A stretch of DNA of 64,000 nt. Source: Mariniradius saccharolyticus AK6. GTDB lineage: Bacteria > Bacteroidota > Bacteroidia > Cytophagales > Cyclobacteriaceae. Where the stretch lies: NCBI RefSeq assembly GCF_000330725.2, contig NZ_AMZY02000006.1, positions 62,001 to 126,000 of the forward strand, read 5' to 3'. Positions 25,774 through 35,109 of the stretch are shown one piece after another (position 1 is the stretch's first letter; each line of letters opens with the position of its first letter). A model generated the notes under the pieces. The model searched no databases. It was given only the letters and a program-made list of their open reading frames with translations, and was not told the DNA's origin. The position numbers were made by a program, and so were the translations under genes.

Positions 25774-25788
25774 AGATTCTGAGAATCT
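25774..25788. promoter_or_regulatory. Inverted repeat upstream of the quinoprotein gene
   Basis: AGATTCT, one G, AGAATCT forms a perfect 7-bp inverted repeat 65 bp upstream of the ATG at 25854. A second partial half-site GATTCTCG lies just before it. The arrangement fits an operator for a dimeric regulator; no regulator gene is adjacent. Confidence 0.35.
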
Positions 25789-25853
25789 GAAACTGGAGGG
25801 TTTTCCACGGTTTCATGGTTTCATTCCTACGGGCCTTTAGAACCAAAGTAATC

Positions 25854-28106
25854 ATGTCAAAGTACCCAAAACAACCACAACTATTTGTTGCGCATATTAT
25901 CATTGCCTGCAGTATTTCAGTAATTTTTTCGGGCTGCCAAAAAGAAAACCCGGAAAATCGTCACAACACATGGACACACTATGGAGGCAGTCCTGACCAG
26001 TCAAAATATTTTGACGCTGGCGAGATTACAAAGGAAAACGTGGGGCAACTTGAAATCGCCTGGCATTTCCCTACGGAAGACGAGACTCCCTATTTTTTCA
26101 GCCCGATTATCGTGGATTCAGTCATGTATGTGATGGGAAAACACTCCTCTCTTATCGCTGTGAATGTCCGGACGGGAAAGGAAATCTGGATCCATGCCAA
26201 TTTGAATGGACTTACCCGGAGAGGCCTGAACTACTGGGAAAGCAAGGACAAAAAAGATAAACGACTGATTTTCACGATCAGCAACACGATCCAAGCCATC
26301 AATGCCGAAACCGGAGAGACCATATTGGGTTTTGGAACGGACGGCTATGTGGATTTAAGGGAAGGTCTGGGACGTGAACCAAGTTCCATCCGAAGAATCC
26401 AGCCTATGATGCCGGGGGTGATTTTTGAAGACTTGCTTATCATTGGATCTGCACCCGGAGAAAATTACTTCTCCGCTCCTGGTCATGTCAGGGCTTACAA
26501 TGTAGTGACAGGAAACTTGGAATGGATATTCCATACGGTGCCGCAGCCCGGTGAATTTGGCTATGATACCTGGCCAAAAGATGCCTACAAATATGTAGGA
26601 GGTACCAACGTTTGGAGCGAGATTTCTATCGATACCCAAAGAGGCATCGCCTATCTACCAATTGGGTCCCCCACCTATGATTATTACGGTGCTGATAGAA
26701 TTGGCTCCAACCTCTTTGGTAATTCGCTTTTGGCACTGGATGCGAGAACGGGAAAGAGATTATGGCACTTCCAAACCGTGCACCATGATCTTTGGGACTA
26801 CGATATAGCCTCTGCACCGCAGTTGCTGACAGTAAATCACCAGGGCAAAAATGTGGATGCTGTGGCTGTTGCGACCAAGCATGGCTTTGTATTTGTCTTT
26901 GACCGGGTAACTGGCGAACCCCTTTTTCCAATCGAAGAAAAGCCATTCCCTCCAAGTGAGATGCTTGGGGAACAAGCTTGGCCTACGCAACCCATTCCCT
27001 CTCTTCCCACCTTTACCAAACAGGAAGTCACCAAAGAGACTTTGAATCCGTACTTCCCGGACAGCATCCGGCAGGTTTGGTTAAAAAGGTTGGAAAATGC
27101 AAAGTCGGGAATTTATATCCCGCTGTCAGATAAGCACGAGAATATTACGATGCCGGGTGCGTTGGGCGGAGCAAATTATGGCAATACTGCGTCCAACCCG
27201 ACCAATGGTATGATGTACATCTTGACGCAGGAACATGCGTCTATCTACAAACTGAACAAGGTAGAACCACCCAAGGTTGATTTGTCTGCAAATGATCTCC
27301 AAAGGGTTCAGACTTTATTTAATTCAACCTGTCAGACCTGTCATGGGAAAGACATGGCAGGTGGGTCAGCGCCGGCCATTAGATACGCGGGACAATATTT
27401 GTTTTATGATGATTTTAGAAACACTGTGATCAACGGAAAAGGACAAATGCCTGGGTTTGTCCATGTGGATGAAGAAACGTTGAAGGCAATGTACCGGTAT
27501 ATCGGCGGCAATCCGGCGACAATGAATTTTCGGAGAAACCTGGAGCCAAAAATCCCCGATGGTCCAGTCGTGGCATCTGGTGGCGCAACGATCAAACCTG
27601 ATCAAAACAAGGTAGCGCCGATGTCTGATTATCCCGAAGATATCGAACATCCGGCGGAGAGGTACACGACTGACTACGGTTTGGATTGGCCTGGCTTGGC
27701 CGCGCCACCATGGTCATCCATCGTCGCCTACGACCTGAATACCGGTAAGATCGCTTGGAGAAGGCCTGTCGGTCAGGATTCGCTCTACGTGCAGGGTGAC
27801 CAAAGCAAAGGTGCCCCAGGCGGCACCCTGAGGAAGGGGATGATCGTCACTTCGACGGGAGTGGTCTTTGCTACCGCAAAAGGGGGGAAGTTATATGCTT
27901 TCGATGCCGACAATGGTGAGCTATTGTGGGAACAAACGATGAGTCATGAAGTCAATGCCCAACCCAGCATGTACATGCTGGACGGAAAGCAATACCTTGT
28001 CATCAACGCAACGTCAAATTTCACAAGAGACAGCTACAACCATTCCAAAAAACCGGGCGCAATGCCTAGGGGATATGTTGTCTATGCTTTGCCGGCTAAG
28101 AAATAA
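25854..28106 (+). CDS. Quinoprotein (PQQ-type) dehydrogenase lipoprotein with cytochrome c domain
   Basis: From the ATG at 25854 the protein is 750 residues. It has a lipoprotein signal (ISVIFSGCQ, Cys28). The body is an eight-bladed quinoprotein propeller with tryptophan-docking-like strands such as LIAVNVRTGKEIW, LLALDARTGKRLWHF, VVAYDLNTGKIAW and LYAFDADNGELLWE, and the typical HHDLWDYDIASAPQL. A cytochrome c domain is inserted at about 480-560 with a heme motif CQTCH (Cys493, Cys496, His497) and a distal Met candidate. This is the order of membrane glucose/alcohol-type quinoproteins: the propeller oxidises a sugar or alcohol and passes electrons to the heme. No PQQ biosynthesis gene is in the window. 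It heads three plus-strand genes. Confidence 0.87.
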   Translation: MSKYPKQPQLFVAHIIIACSISVIFSGCQKENPENRHNTWTHYGGSPDQSKYFDAGEITKENVGQLEIAWHFPTEDETPYFFSPIIVDSVMYVMGKHSSLIAVNVRTGKEIWIHANLNGLTRRGLNYWESKDKKDKRLIFTISNTIQAINAETGETILGFGTDGYVDLREGLGREPSSIRRIQPMMPGVIFEDLLIIGSAPGENYFSAPGHVRAYNVVTGNLEWIFHTVPQPGEFGYDTWPKDAYKYVGGTNVWSEISIDTQRGIAYLPIGSPTYDYYGADRIGSNLFGNSLLALDARTGKRLWHFQTVHHDLWDYDIASAPQLLTVNHQGKNVDAVAVATKHGFVFVFDRVTGEPLFPIEEKPFPPSEMLGEQAWPTQPIPSLPTFTKQEVTKETLNPYFPDSIRQVWLKRLENAKSGIYIPLSDKHENITMPGALGGANYGNTASNPTNGMMYILTQEHASIYKLNKVEPPKVDLSANDLQRVQTLFNSTCQTCHGKDMAGGSAPAIRYAGQYLFYDDFRNTVINGKGQMPGFVHVDEETLKAMYRYIGGNPATMNFRRNLEPKIPDGPVVASGGATIKPDQNKVAPMSDYPEDIEHPAERYTTDYGLDWPGLAAPPWSSIVAYDLNTGKIAWRRPVGQDSLYVQGDQSKGAPGGTLRKGMIVTSTGVVFATAKGGKLYAFDADNGELLWEQTMSHEVNAQPSMYMLDGKQYLVINATSNFTRDSYNHSKKPGAMPRGYVVYALPAKK

Positions 28107-28205
28107 TAAAAATTTGTCAATTTAGGAGTGAGCGTGACCTCCCAAAAAGCACCGAGTGGGTAGTTTTTGGGAATTCTGAAAAATAAAACCAAACCCAAAG
28201 GACCT

Positions 28206-29420
28206 ATGAAAAAGATCTTGATTTTACTGATTCTGAGTATCAGTTTGCAGGCAGCTGCCCAAAAGCTCAGCGAGCGGATCATCCCGAATGACCCCTCAAA
28301 ATACAGGGAACTGTCCGCAGTACACCAAGGTGCCGGTAACATGGGCTTCACCCAATTGATTGGCCGAAATGACTTGGCGACGAATTTCCTCTATTTACAT
28401 GCGGGAAAAATCCAGGCAAAATCTGGGATTGGCCATCATTTTCACCATTCGATAGAAGAAATGTTTGTCATCCTGGACGGGGAAGCAGAGTTTACCGTCA
28501 ATGGCCGTACTTCCAAAATCAAAGCGCCCGCAGTGGTACCCTGCAAAATGGGAGATTCCCATGCGATATACAATTCTTCAGATGCAAACCTGACCTGGCT
28601 CAACTTCGCCGTCAGTCGCACGAAGGGCAAGACGGATGCCTTTGACCTTGGGGATACCCGTGTGGGTGCTAGCCTCGACCCGGTTCCCGCCTTTGTCAAT
28701 GGTAGGTTGGAAAAAGAAAAGCTGAAGCCGAATAATCCAGCCTATTCTGGCGAAGGGGTCCTGTACCGGAGGATTCTGGGGCCGGAAGTATTTACGACCG
28801 ATTGGCATCATGTCGACCACGTAGTCATTCCTGTGGGCGGGCGGGGAATCACTCGGAAACTTGAGGGTTTTGAAGAGGTCTATTATGTGACCAAGGGGAA
28901 AGGAAAGGTTAGCATCGGAAATGATACCGGAACTTACAAAGCCCATGATGCTTTCTGGGGGGCATTGGGAGAGAGCTTGAGTTTTTCAAACGATGGGCCC
29001 GAGGATCTCGAACTATTGGTAATTGGCATTGCGGCACCCAGGCAAAAGAGCCTTGCTATCGAGAAGCCACTGATTGCCCCAAAAGCCATGGTACTGCAGA
29101 TGGAGTTTGTGGTTGATAAGGAAAACGCCAAAGCCTTTGAGGAAATGTATTATTCGATTTATGTCCCGGCAATGGTCGTCCAGCAGGGGTATTTGGGTTC
29201 TAAGTTACTGCGTTTATTCCCTGAAAATTTATCCAAGGAAATCCAGGCAGAACCGACTACTTACAATTACCAGATCATGATTTCTTTTGATACAGAAGAA
29301 AACAGGAGGAAATGGGTCGCCAGCAAACAACATGATATTGCCTGGCCTGCGGCATCCGGGCTTGCCAAGGAATTTAAATGGAAAGGCTATGACGTGATGG
29401 GCGATGATGACCAACGTTGA
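28206..29420 (+). CDS. Exported bicupin with C-terminal ABM-like domain
   Basis: From the ATG at 28206 the protein is 404 residues with a signal peptide (LILSISLQAAAQK). Residues about 40-160 hold the first cupin, with the metal motif GHHFHHSIEEMFVILDGEAE; residues about 200-280 hold the second, with WHHVDHVVIPVGGRG and EEVYYVTKGKGKV. The last 110 residues (VLQMEFVVDKENAKAFEEMY onward) look like an antibiotic-biosynthesis-monooxygenase-type alpha/beta barrel half. Cupins of this kind bind a metal and isomerise, decarboxylate or dioxygenate small acids. The combination is unusual and the substrate unknown. It lies about 100 bp after the quinoprotein gene and 30 bp before the RraA-type gene. 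Confidence 0.75.
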   Translation: MKKILILLILSISLQAAAQKLSERIIPNDPSKYRELSAVHQGAGNMGFTQLIGRNDLATNFLYLHAGKIQAKSGIGHHFHHSIEEMFVILDGEAEFTVNGRTSKIKAPAVVPCKMGDSHAIYNSSDANLTWLNFAVSRTKGKTDAFDLGDTRVGASLDPVPAFVNGRLEKEKLKPNNPAYSGEGVLYRRILGPEVFTTDWHHVDHVVIPVGGRGITRKLEGFEEVYYVTKGKGKVSIGNDTGTYKAHDAFWGALGESLSFSNDGPEDLELLVIGIAAPRQKSLAIEKPLIAPKAMVLQMEFVVDKENAKAFEEMYYSIYVPAMVVQQGYLGSKLLRLFPENLSKEIQAEPTTYNYQIMISFDTEENRRKWVASKQHDIAWPAASGLAKEFKWKGYDVMGDDDQR

Positions 29421-29450
29421 CGACCGAATTTGAAACAAATATCCATAACC

Positions 29451-30371
29451 ATGAATACAAAAGCATTTATCCTCTTTTTCAATCTTGTCCTGATTACAGG
29501 ATGGCTATCTGCACAGACCATATCGAAGGAAGAGATGATTTTCCTGACCTCAGAATGGAAAGGAGAGCGTTTCCCGGATGGTAGACCTAGAATCCCCGAT
29601 GATTTGTTGGAAAGGGCAAAGCGCATCATGATCGACGACGCCTGGAACGCCTTGCGGAATGAGGGATACCACAATCAATTTGAAGGTGGCTGGAAAATGG
29701 TGAATGAAACCTTGATGACGGGACGTGCTGTCACCGCCATGTATCTCCCAAGCAGGCCTGATGTCGAACGAAACATCAAAGAGAGAGGTGCCAGGCAGGG
29801 CAGAAAAGGCAACACCAATTCATGGCCCATCGATACCCTTGTGCCAGGGGACCTGTATGTAGCGGATGCCTATGGCAAAATTGGGGGTGGACCGATCATG
29901 GGCTCTACCTTGGCCAATTCCATATTCAGCAAATCAGGCAACGGCGTGGTTTTCGATGGCGCGGCTAGGGATCTTCAGGAGATCAGGAATATGAAGGGAT
30001 TCAACGCGTTTGTGCGTGATTTCCACCCGTCCTTTACGGAAGAGATGGTGTTGATGGGACTCAATACACCGATACGCATTGGAGGAGCGATCGTGCTGCC
30101 TGGTGATTTGGTGATCGCCACTGTCGAAGGTGTGCTTTTTGTTCCGGCGCATTTGGCAGAACAGGTCGTCTCTGTGGCCGAATTTGTAGTCAGGAAAGAC
30201 CAATTTGGATTCGAAATGGTGAGGAACAATATCTACAGCACTGGAGAAATAGACAGCCAATGGACAGACGAAATCAAGACTGCCTTTCTCAAATGGCTGG
30301 AGAAACGCCCCGACCTCGGTACCATGACAAGACAGGAATTGGACCAAATGATGAGTAAGCGGACCTGGTGA
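29451..30371 (+). CDS. RraA-family (aldolase/decarboxylase-like) protein with signal peptide
   Basis: From the ATG at 29451 the protein is 306 residues. Residues 1-22 form a signal peptide ending WLSAQ. The remainder carries the RraA/HMG aldolase fold: PGDLYVADAYGKIGGGP, the active-site segment FDGAARDLQEIRN (Asp169, Arg173, Asp174), IRIGGAIVLPGDLVIA and GVLFVPAHLAE. Well-known members act in the cytoplasm, as aldolases of 4-hydroxy-4-methyl-2-oxoglutarate type compounds or as RNase E inhibitors. An exported member implies a substrate in the periplasm. It follows the bicupin gene by 30 bp and converges with the lactonase gene. Confidence 0.82.
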   Translation: MNTKAFILFFNLVLITGWLSAQTISKEEMIFLTSEWKGERFPDGRPRIPDDLLERAKRIMIDDAWNALRNEGYHNQFEGGWKMVNETLMTGRAVTAMYLPSRPDVERNIKERGARQGRKGNTNSWPIDTLVPGDLYVADAYGKIGGGPIMGSTLANSIFSKSGNGVVFDGAARDLQEIRNMKGFNAFVRDFHPSFTEEMVLMGLNTPIRIGGAIVLPGDLVIATVEGVLFVPAHLAEQVVSVAEFVVRKDQFGFEMVRNNIYSTGEIDSQWTDEIKTAFLKWLEKRPDLGTMTRQELDQMMSKRTW

Positions 30372-30442
30372 GAATATCACACACCTTTAGATGGAAAGAT
30401 CACAATACGTCAACAATCCCATCCTTACTCATTTTCCTCCAA

Positions 30443-32368
30443 CTACAAATAATTCACATATCCTTCCTTATTCGTCCTGATTTTAAACACCTTGCTGTAA
30501 CTTACTATATAAAGAGTCTTCATATCCTCATCCCCGAAGCAAAGGCTTACTGGGAAGGAAGGCATGTTGATCATCCCTACAAATTTTCCTGTTTTGTCAA
30601 ATATCTGCACGCCGTAATAGGTCGCCACATAGATGTTTCCCTCTTTGTCAATCGCCATACCGTCCGCTCCTGAAGATCTGCCCCCTCTTTCCAACACATC
30701 TTCGGTTAGGTGCACTTTTGCAAACTGCCGTCCATTGCTGATGCTGCCATCGGCTTGGACATCATAAGCCCAAATGTAATTGTCCTTTTCACTTTTGACA
30801 GGGTACCATTCTTCTTTGTCAAAGCAATTGTTTATATAAAGCGTCTTGCCATCTGGAGAAAGCAATATTCCATTAGGCATGGCAAATTCGTTGGGTTTGG
30901 TGATTCTTGAAATTTCGCCTTTTGGAGAAACATAATACACCGCTCGGCCGGGTTGGAATTTTTCAGCTTCCATCGTGAATTGAGGATCGGTGAAATAGAA
31001 TCCGCCTTTTGTATCAGTGATGATGTCATTTGGCCCATCAATGGGCTTCCCTTCATACCGATCTGCGAGCACGCGCAGCACCTGTCCATTTGTATTCATT
31101 TCCACTACCCTATGGCCCATCATGTCACACACGATCAGGTTGCCATTCTTGTAGGGATACAGCCCATTTGTTTGCATCTGACCTTGGGCAATATTTCGAT
31201 AGCTGCCATCGGGATTCATCACGACAGTGGAGCTTTTTTTCGGATCTCCATTGTAATCTTTATCGAAGTACATATTGGAGAAGTAAAGCTTGCCATTCAT
31301 CCACTTCGGCCCTTCGGAAAAAAACAGTTCGGGCTTTGTTTTTTTGCCATCAATAACCAATTCCAGCGTGGCGTCTTCAGGGATGAACTCGCGAAATCTT
31401 GACATGCTTTCGCTTGCCTTTTGAGAATAATCGGGTCGGGAAGGCCAAAAAATATCCAAGGCATCCGCACCAGAGGATCCGATGTTGGCCCCATGCACAA
31501 AATTGCCCGGAATCCGAACCGCATCATGGGCTTCCATGCGTTTGGTTTCATCCAGAAGGATTTCATCCACAGCACCTCTCAGCACAAACATGATTTGTTC
31601 TTCGGGATGGATATGATGTCCAAATTTCGAATCCGGATCCATCGAAATAAAGCTCAAGAGCATATTCCTTCCCGAAATCAGCCTTGCATGCGCGCCAGAA
31701 GCAAGTTCAGTCAGTTGAATGTCGTAGAGATCGTAAATCTTGTTAGGTTCCAAATTTGGAGAAAGGGGATTTTCGATATCCGAAATATCTGAGGGAAGGT
31801 TTTCTATACCTGCAAGCTGTAGGTAGTCCAAGCGCAAGGGGCTGCATACCTCGAAAACCTTCGCCCCTTCACTGCCACTTTGAATGGAATATTTGCTGCC
31901 CTTTTCCAGATAGACAAAGTCAATCCTAGGAGTACCGTTATGGATTCCGGTTGGAGCCTCCCTTTTCTTAGAGGTCATGGTCATTGAATTTCCGTTGATC
32001 TGAATGGTGGCCGCTCCATCGATCAGAAACACAAACAGGTCTGATTCAATCGTTTTTTCAGGAATCACTGCCTCTGGATCTAGTCTTAGTTCGGCCAGCA
32101 TGGCCCCTTTGCCCCAAAGAAGCTTTCCCGTTACTCCGGGTTGTAGGCTAAAATCCCCGATTGAATCAAAACTTGAAACCCTTCCATCTCCCAACATCGC
32201 CGAAATCTTGGTATCGGAAACATCGATGAGCTGTCTCACCGTAAGGCCATACTTTTCGATCAGTTCGGCGTTTCTTTTTCCCCATTCGGGTCCTGAAGGT
32301 GAACAACTTAAAAAGGCAAAAACAAATAGTAATCCAACGAGATGATGATGGCAAATTCTTCGGTTCAT
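30443..32368 (-). CDS. Lipoprotein fusion: bicupin plus SMP-30/gluconolactonase
   Basis: A 641-residue protein with a lipoprotein signal (FAFLSCSPSG, Cys22). Residues about 60-320 hold two cupin domains; the first lacks a clear His cluster, the second has GHHIHPEEQIMFVLRG (His251, His252, His254, Glu257) and His292 in FVHGAN, enough for a metal site. Residues about 345-640 form an SMP-30/gluconolactonase/LRE propeller with the expected metal ligands: Glu352 in FSEGPKW, Asn447 in GPNDI, Asn499 in MPNG and Asp569 in GADGMAID. SMP-30 proteins hydrolyse aldonolactones. It faces the quinoprotein set from the opposite strand, with only 71 bp between the 3' ends. Confidence 0.85.
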   Translation of the reverse strand: MNRRICHHHLVGLLFVFAFLSCSPSGPEWGKRNAELIEKYGLTVRQLIDVSDTKISAMLGDGRVSSFDSIGDFSLQPGVTGKLLWGKGAMLAELRLDPEAVIPEKTIESDLFVFLIDGAATIQINGNSMTMTSKKREAPTGIHNGTPRIDFVYLEKGSKYSIQSGSEGAKVFEVCSPLRLDYLQLAGIENLPSDISDIENPLSPNLEPNKIYDLYDIQLTELASGAHARLISGRNMLLSFISMDPDSKFGHHIHPEEQIMFVLRGAVDEILLDETKRMEAHDAVRIPGNFVHGANIGSSGADALDIFWPSRPDYSQKASESMSRFREFIPEDATLELVIDGKKTKPELFFSEGPKWMNGKLYFSNMYFDKDYNGDPKKSSTVVMNPDGSYRNIAQGQMQTNGLYPYKNGNLIVCDMMGHRVVEMNTNGQVLRVLADRYEGKPIDGPNDIITDTKGGFYFTDPQFTMEAEKFQPGRAVYYVSPKGEISRITKPNEFAMPNGILLSPDGKTLYINNCFDKEEWYPVKSEKDNYIWAYDVQADGSISNGRQFAKVHLTEDVLERGGRSSGADGMAIDKEGNIYVATYYGVQIFDKTGKFVGMINMPSFPVSLCFGDEDMKTLYIVSYSKVFKIRTNKEGYVNYL

Positions 32369-32503
32369 AGGTTATTTGGATAGGTTTATCACTCAAAAAT
32401 TAACCAATAAAAAATTCAGAACATCAACCACTTATACGAAATCGCGGTGAAACACTTCCTTTTTACGTAGGACTTTTGATGCCGAATCTAGGCTTTGGAA
32501 ATG

Positions 32504-32531
32504 AAAAAAGCCGCTCGATGGCGGCTTTTTT
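32504..32531 (-). terminator. Rho-independent terminator of the ATP synthase run
   Basis: On the minus strand, GCCGC and GCGGC arms with flanking A6 and T7 tracts form a symmetrical hairpin (AAAAAAGCCGC at 32504-32514 with GCGGCTTTTTT at 32521-32531), 27 bp beyond the atpG stop. The symmetry also permits termination of plus-strand transcripts. Confidence 0.85.
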
Positions 32532-32557
32532 GGGTTTAATTGTTCTGTTGAATATGC

Positions 32558-33430
32558 TTAATTGCCTTCAAGCGCATTGGCTCCGGCCACGATTTCAAGG
32601 ATTTCACTTGTGATGGCTGCCTGACGGGTTCTGTTGTACATCAACTTCAATTCCTTGAGCAGTTCTGCGGCGTTTTCGGTTGCCTTGTCCATGGAGGTCA
32701 TCCTGGCGCCGTGTTCAGAAGCATTGCTTTCCAAAACAGCCTTGTAGAATTGGGTTTTCAAAGCGGTAGGAACCAAGTCCTGTACGACATATTCTTTGGA
32801 TGGTTCCAAGATATAATCCGTCGGCTTCGCCTCGGTTCCTGAAGTATTCAGGGATCCCATGGGAAGAAACTGTTCCACGGTGATATCTTGAGTCGCGACG
32901 TTGCGGAAGTGGTTGTAAACCAATACAACCTCATCGAATTCACGTTTGATAAAACCTTCCATCGCGAAGGAGGCGATCTTCCTTACTTCCTCGTAGGAAA
33001 CATCCTTGAAAATCTCAAAGAAATCGCCATTGATCCTGAAATCTCTCCTCGTGAAAAATTCAAAGGCCTTTTTACCCAAAGGCAAGACGGTCACGTCTTT
33101 TCCCTTGTACTCATTGCTGACCAAACCACTTGTGGTTTTAAGGATATTGGAATTGAAAGCACCGCAAAGTCCCTTATCCGAGGTCATCGCTACGATCAAG
33201 ACCTTTTGGACCGGCCTCTTTTCGGCATAGGCGATTTCCAATTCTCCACCCATGGACGATACCACCTCATCCAAGATCGCGGTTAGTTTTTGGGAATAGG
33301 GACGCATTTTCAGGATACGTTCCTGGGCCCTTCTCAATTTGGCAGCCGCAACCATTTTCATGGCACGAGTGATCTGCTGTGTTGAGGCCACAGAATTGAT
33401 CCTTTGCTTTACTTCCTTCAGGTTAGCCAT
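32558..33430 (-). CDS. atpG: ATP synthase F1 gamma subunit
   Basis: A 290-residue central-stalk subunit that couples proton-driven ring rotation to catalysis. The N terminus MANLKEVKQRINSVASTQQI and TRAMKMVAAAKLRRAQER are the conserved coiled-coil start; VAMTSDKGLCGAFNSNILK is the Rossmann-like core, and the C-terminal RMTSMDKATENAAELLKEL with RQAAITSEILEIVAGANAL is diagnostic. It lies 71 bp after atpA and is the last gene of the run. The catalytic beta (atpD) and epsilon (atpC) genes, which follow atpG in many phyla, are absent here and must be elsewhere. Confidence 0.97.
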   Translation of the reverse strand: MANLKEVKQRINSVASTQQITRAMKMVAAAKLRRAQERILKMRPYSQKLTAILDEVVSSMGGELEIAYAEKRPVQKVLIVAMTSDKGLCGAFNSNILKTTSGLVSNEYKGKDVTVLPLGKKAFEFFTRRDFRINGDFFEIFKDVSYEEVRKIASFAMEGFIKREFDEVVLVYNHFRNVATQDITVEQFLPMGSLNTSGTEAKPTDYILEPSKEYVVQDLVPTALKTQFYKAVLESNASEHGARMTSMDKATENAAELLKELKLMYNRTRQAAITSEILEIVAGANALEGN

Positions 33431-33501
33431 AGCTCAAATGTGTTCGAAAAGGATAACCGAAAGCCGAAACAAATCCGGCCTTCAGCACCTACTTATTCAA
33501 A

Positions 33502-35082
33502 TTAGAGTTTTGTATACTTTGCAGTCAGATCTTTTGCAGCCTTTTCGAGGATTTTCCCTGCAGCGTCGAGATCGTTTTTGAGCAACAATTCCAGTGCTTC
33601 GGGGTAGCTGCTTTTCAACAGATTATAGAATTCAGTTTCAAACTGACGAACTTTATTCACTGGAATGGTATCCAAGAAACCCTTTGTAGATACGTAGATG
33701 ATGGCTACTTGGTATTCGACCGGAACTGGAGAGTACTGAGCTTGTTTAAGTATCTCTTGGTTCCTCCTACCTCTTTCGATTGTCCGCTTTGTGGATGCAT
33801 CCAAATCAGACCCAAACTTGGCAAAGGCTTCCAATTCACGGAATTGCGCTTGGTCCAACTTTAGCGTACCTGCCACTTTTTTCATTGATTTTATCTGCGC
33901 GTTACCACCTACCCTAGAGACGGAGATACCCACGTTGATTGCAGGACGGATACCGGAGTTGAACAGGTTGGACTCCAAGAAAATCTGTCCGTCGGTAATG
34001 GAAATTACGTTGGTCGGAATATAGGCAGAAACGTCACTTGCCTGCGTTTCGATAATTGGGAGGGCGGTTAGCGACCCACCACCTTTCACCAAATGACGAA
34101 TAGACTCAGGAAGATCATTCATTTGTTGGGCGATCTTGTCGGAGTTATTGATTTTAGCCGCTCTCTCCAACAATCTTGAGTGCAAATAGAACACGTCACC
34201 TGGATACGCTTCACGTCCCGGAGGTCTTCTCAACAAGAGGGAAACTTCCCTATATGCAACGGCCTGCTTGGACAAGTCATCATAAATAATCAATGCAGGT
34301 CGGCCGGTGTCACGGAAGAATTCACCGATAGATGCTCCTGCGAACGGGGCAAAGAATTGAAGTGGTGCAGGGTCAGAGGCAGAAGCAGAGACAACCACAG
34401 AATATGGCAAGGCTCCACCTTTTTCCAAAGCTGATACGATACCTGCTACGGTAGAAGCTTTCTGTCCGATTGCCACATAAATACAATAGACTGGTTGGCC
34501 TTTTTCGTAATATTCTTTCTGGTTCAGGATAGTATCGATAGCCACGGCTGTCTTACCTGTTTGACGGTCACCGATGATCAATTCCCTTTGACCCCTACCG
34601 ATAGGAATCATGGAATCGATCGCCTTGATACCTGTTTGAAGTGGCTCATTGACCGGCTGACGGTAGATTACACCTGGAGCTTTTCTTTCCAGTGGCATCT
34701 CATAAAGCTCTCCTGTAAGTTTTCCTTTGCCATCGATAGGATTTCCCAATCCATCAACAACACGGCCCAACATGCCATCGCCAACTTTTATCGAAGCGAT
34801 TTTCTTGGTCCTTCTGACGTTGTCTCCTTCTTTAACAAGTTTGGAGTCACCAAAAAGCACGGCGCCCACATTGTCTTCTTCCAAGTTGAGTACCATCGCC
34901 TTGAGGCCGTTGTAAAACTCCAACAACTCACCAGCTTGTGCCTTGGAAAGTCCAAAAATACGGGCTACACCGTCACCAACTTGAAGGACGGTTCCCACTT
35001 CTTCGAGTTCAGCTTCTGTATTAACATTGGAGAGCTGCTCTCTCAATATGGCTGAAACTTCATCAGGTCTTACTTGTGCCAT
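33502..35082 (-). CDS. atpA: ATP synthase F1 alpha subunit
   Basis: A 526-residue subunit of the F1 hexamer that carries a non-catalytic nucleotide site. The N-terminal [17 protein letters not shown] is typical. Walker A is [16 protein letters not shown], the adenine-contact segment is [20 protein letters not shown], the arginine finger lies in [11 protein letters not shown], and the C terminus ends in a helical domain with [12 protein letters not shown]. The length matches the family. It is 27 bp after atpH and 71 bp before atpG on the same strand. Confidence 0.98.
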   Translation of the reverse strand: MAQVRPDEVSAILREQLSNVNTEAELEEVGTVLQVGDGVARIFGLSKAQAGELLEFYNGLKAMVLNLEEDNVGAVLFGDSKLVKEGDNVRRTKKIASIKVGDGMLGRVVDGLGNPIDGKGKLTGELYEMPLERKAPGVIYRQPVNEPLQTGIKAIDSMIPIGRGQRELIIGDRQTGKTAVAIDTILNQKEYYEKGQPVYCIYVAIGQKASTVAGIVSALEKGGALPYSVVVSASASDPAPLQFFAPFAGASIGEFFRDTGRPALIIYDDLSKQAVAYREVSLLLRRPPGREAYPGDVFYLHSRLLERAAKINNSDKIAQQMNDLPESIRHLVKGGGSLTALPIIETQASDVSAYIPTNVISITDGQIFLESNLFNSGIRPAINVGISVSRVGGNAQIKSMKKVAGTLKLDQAQFRELEAFAKFGSDLDASTKRTIERGRRNQEILKQAQYSPVPVEYQVAIIYVSTKGFLDTIPVNKVRQFETEFYNLLKSSYPEALELLLKNDLDAAGKILEKAAKDLTAKYTKL

Positions 35083-35109
35083 TATATTTTCAATTATTTG
35101 TTTCTGTTA

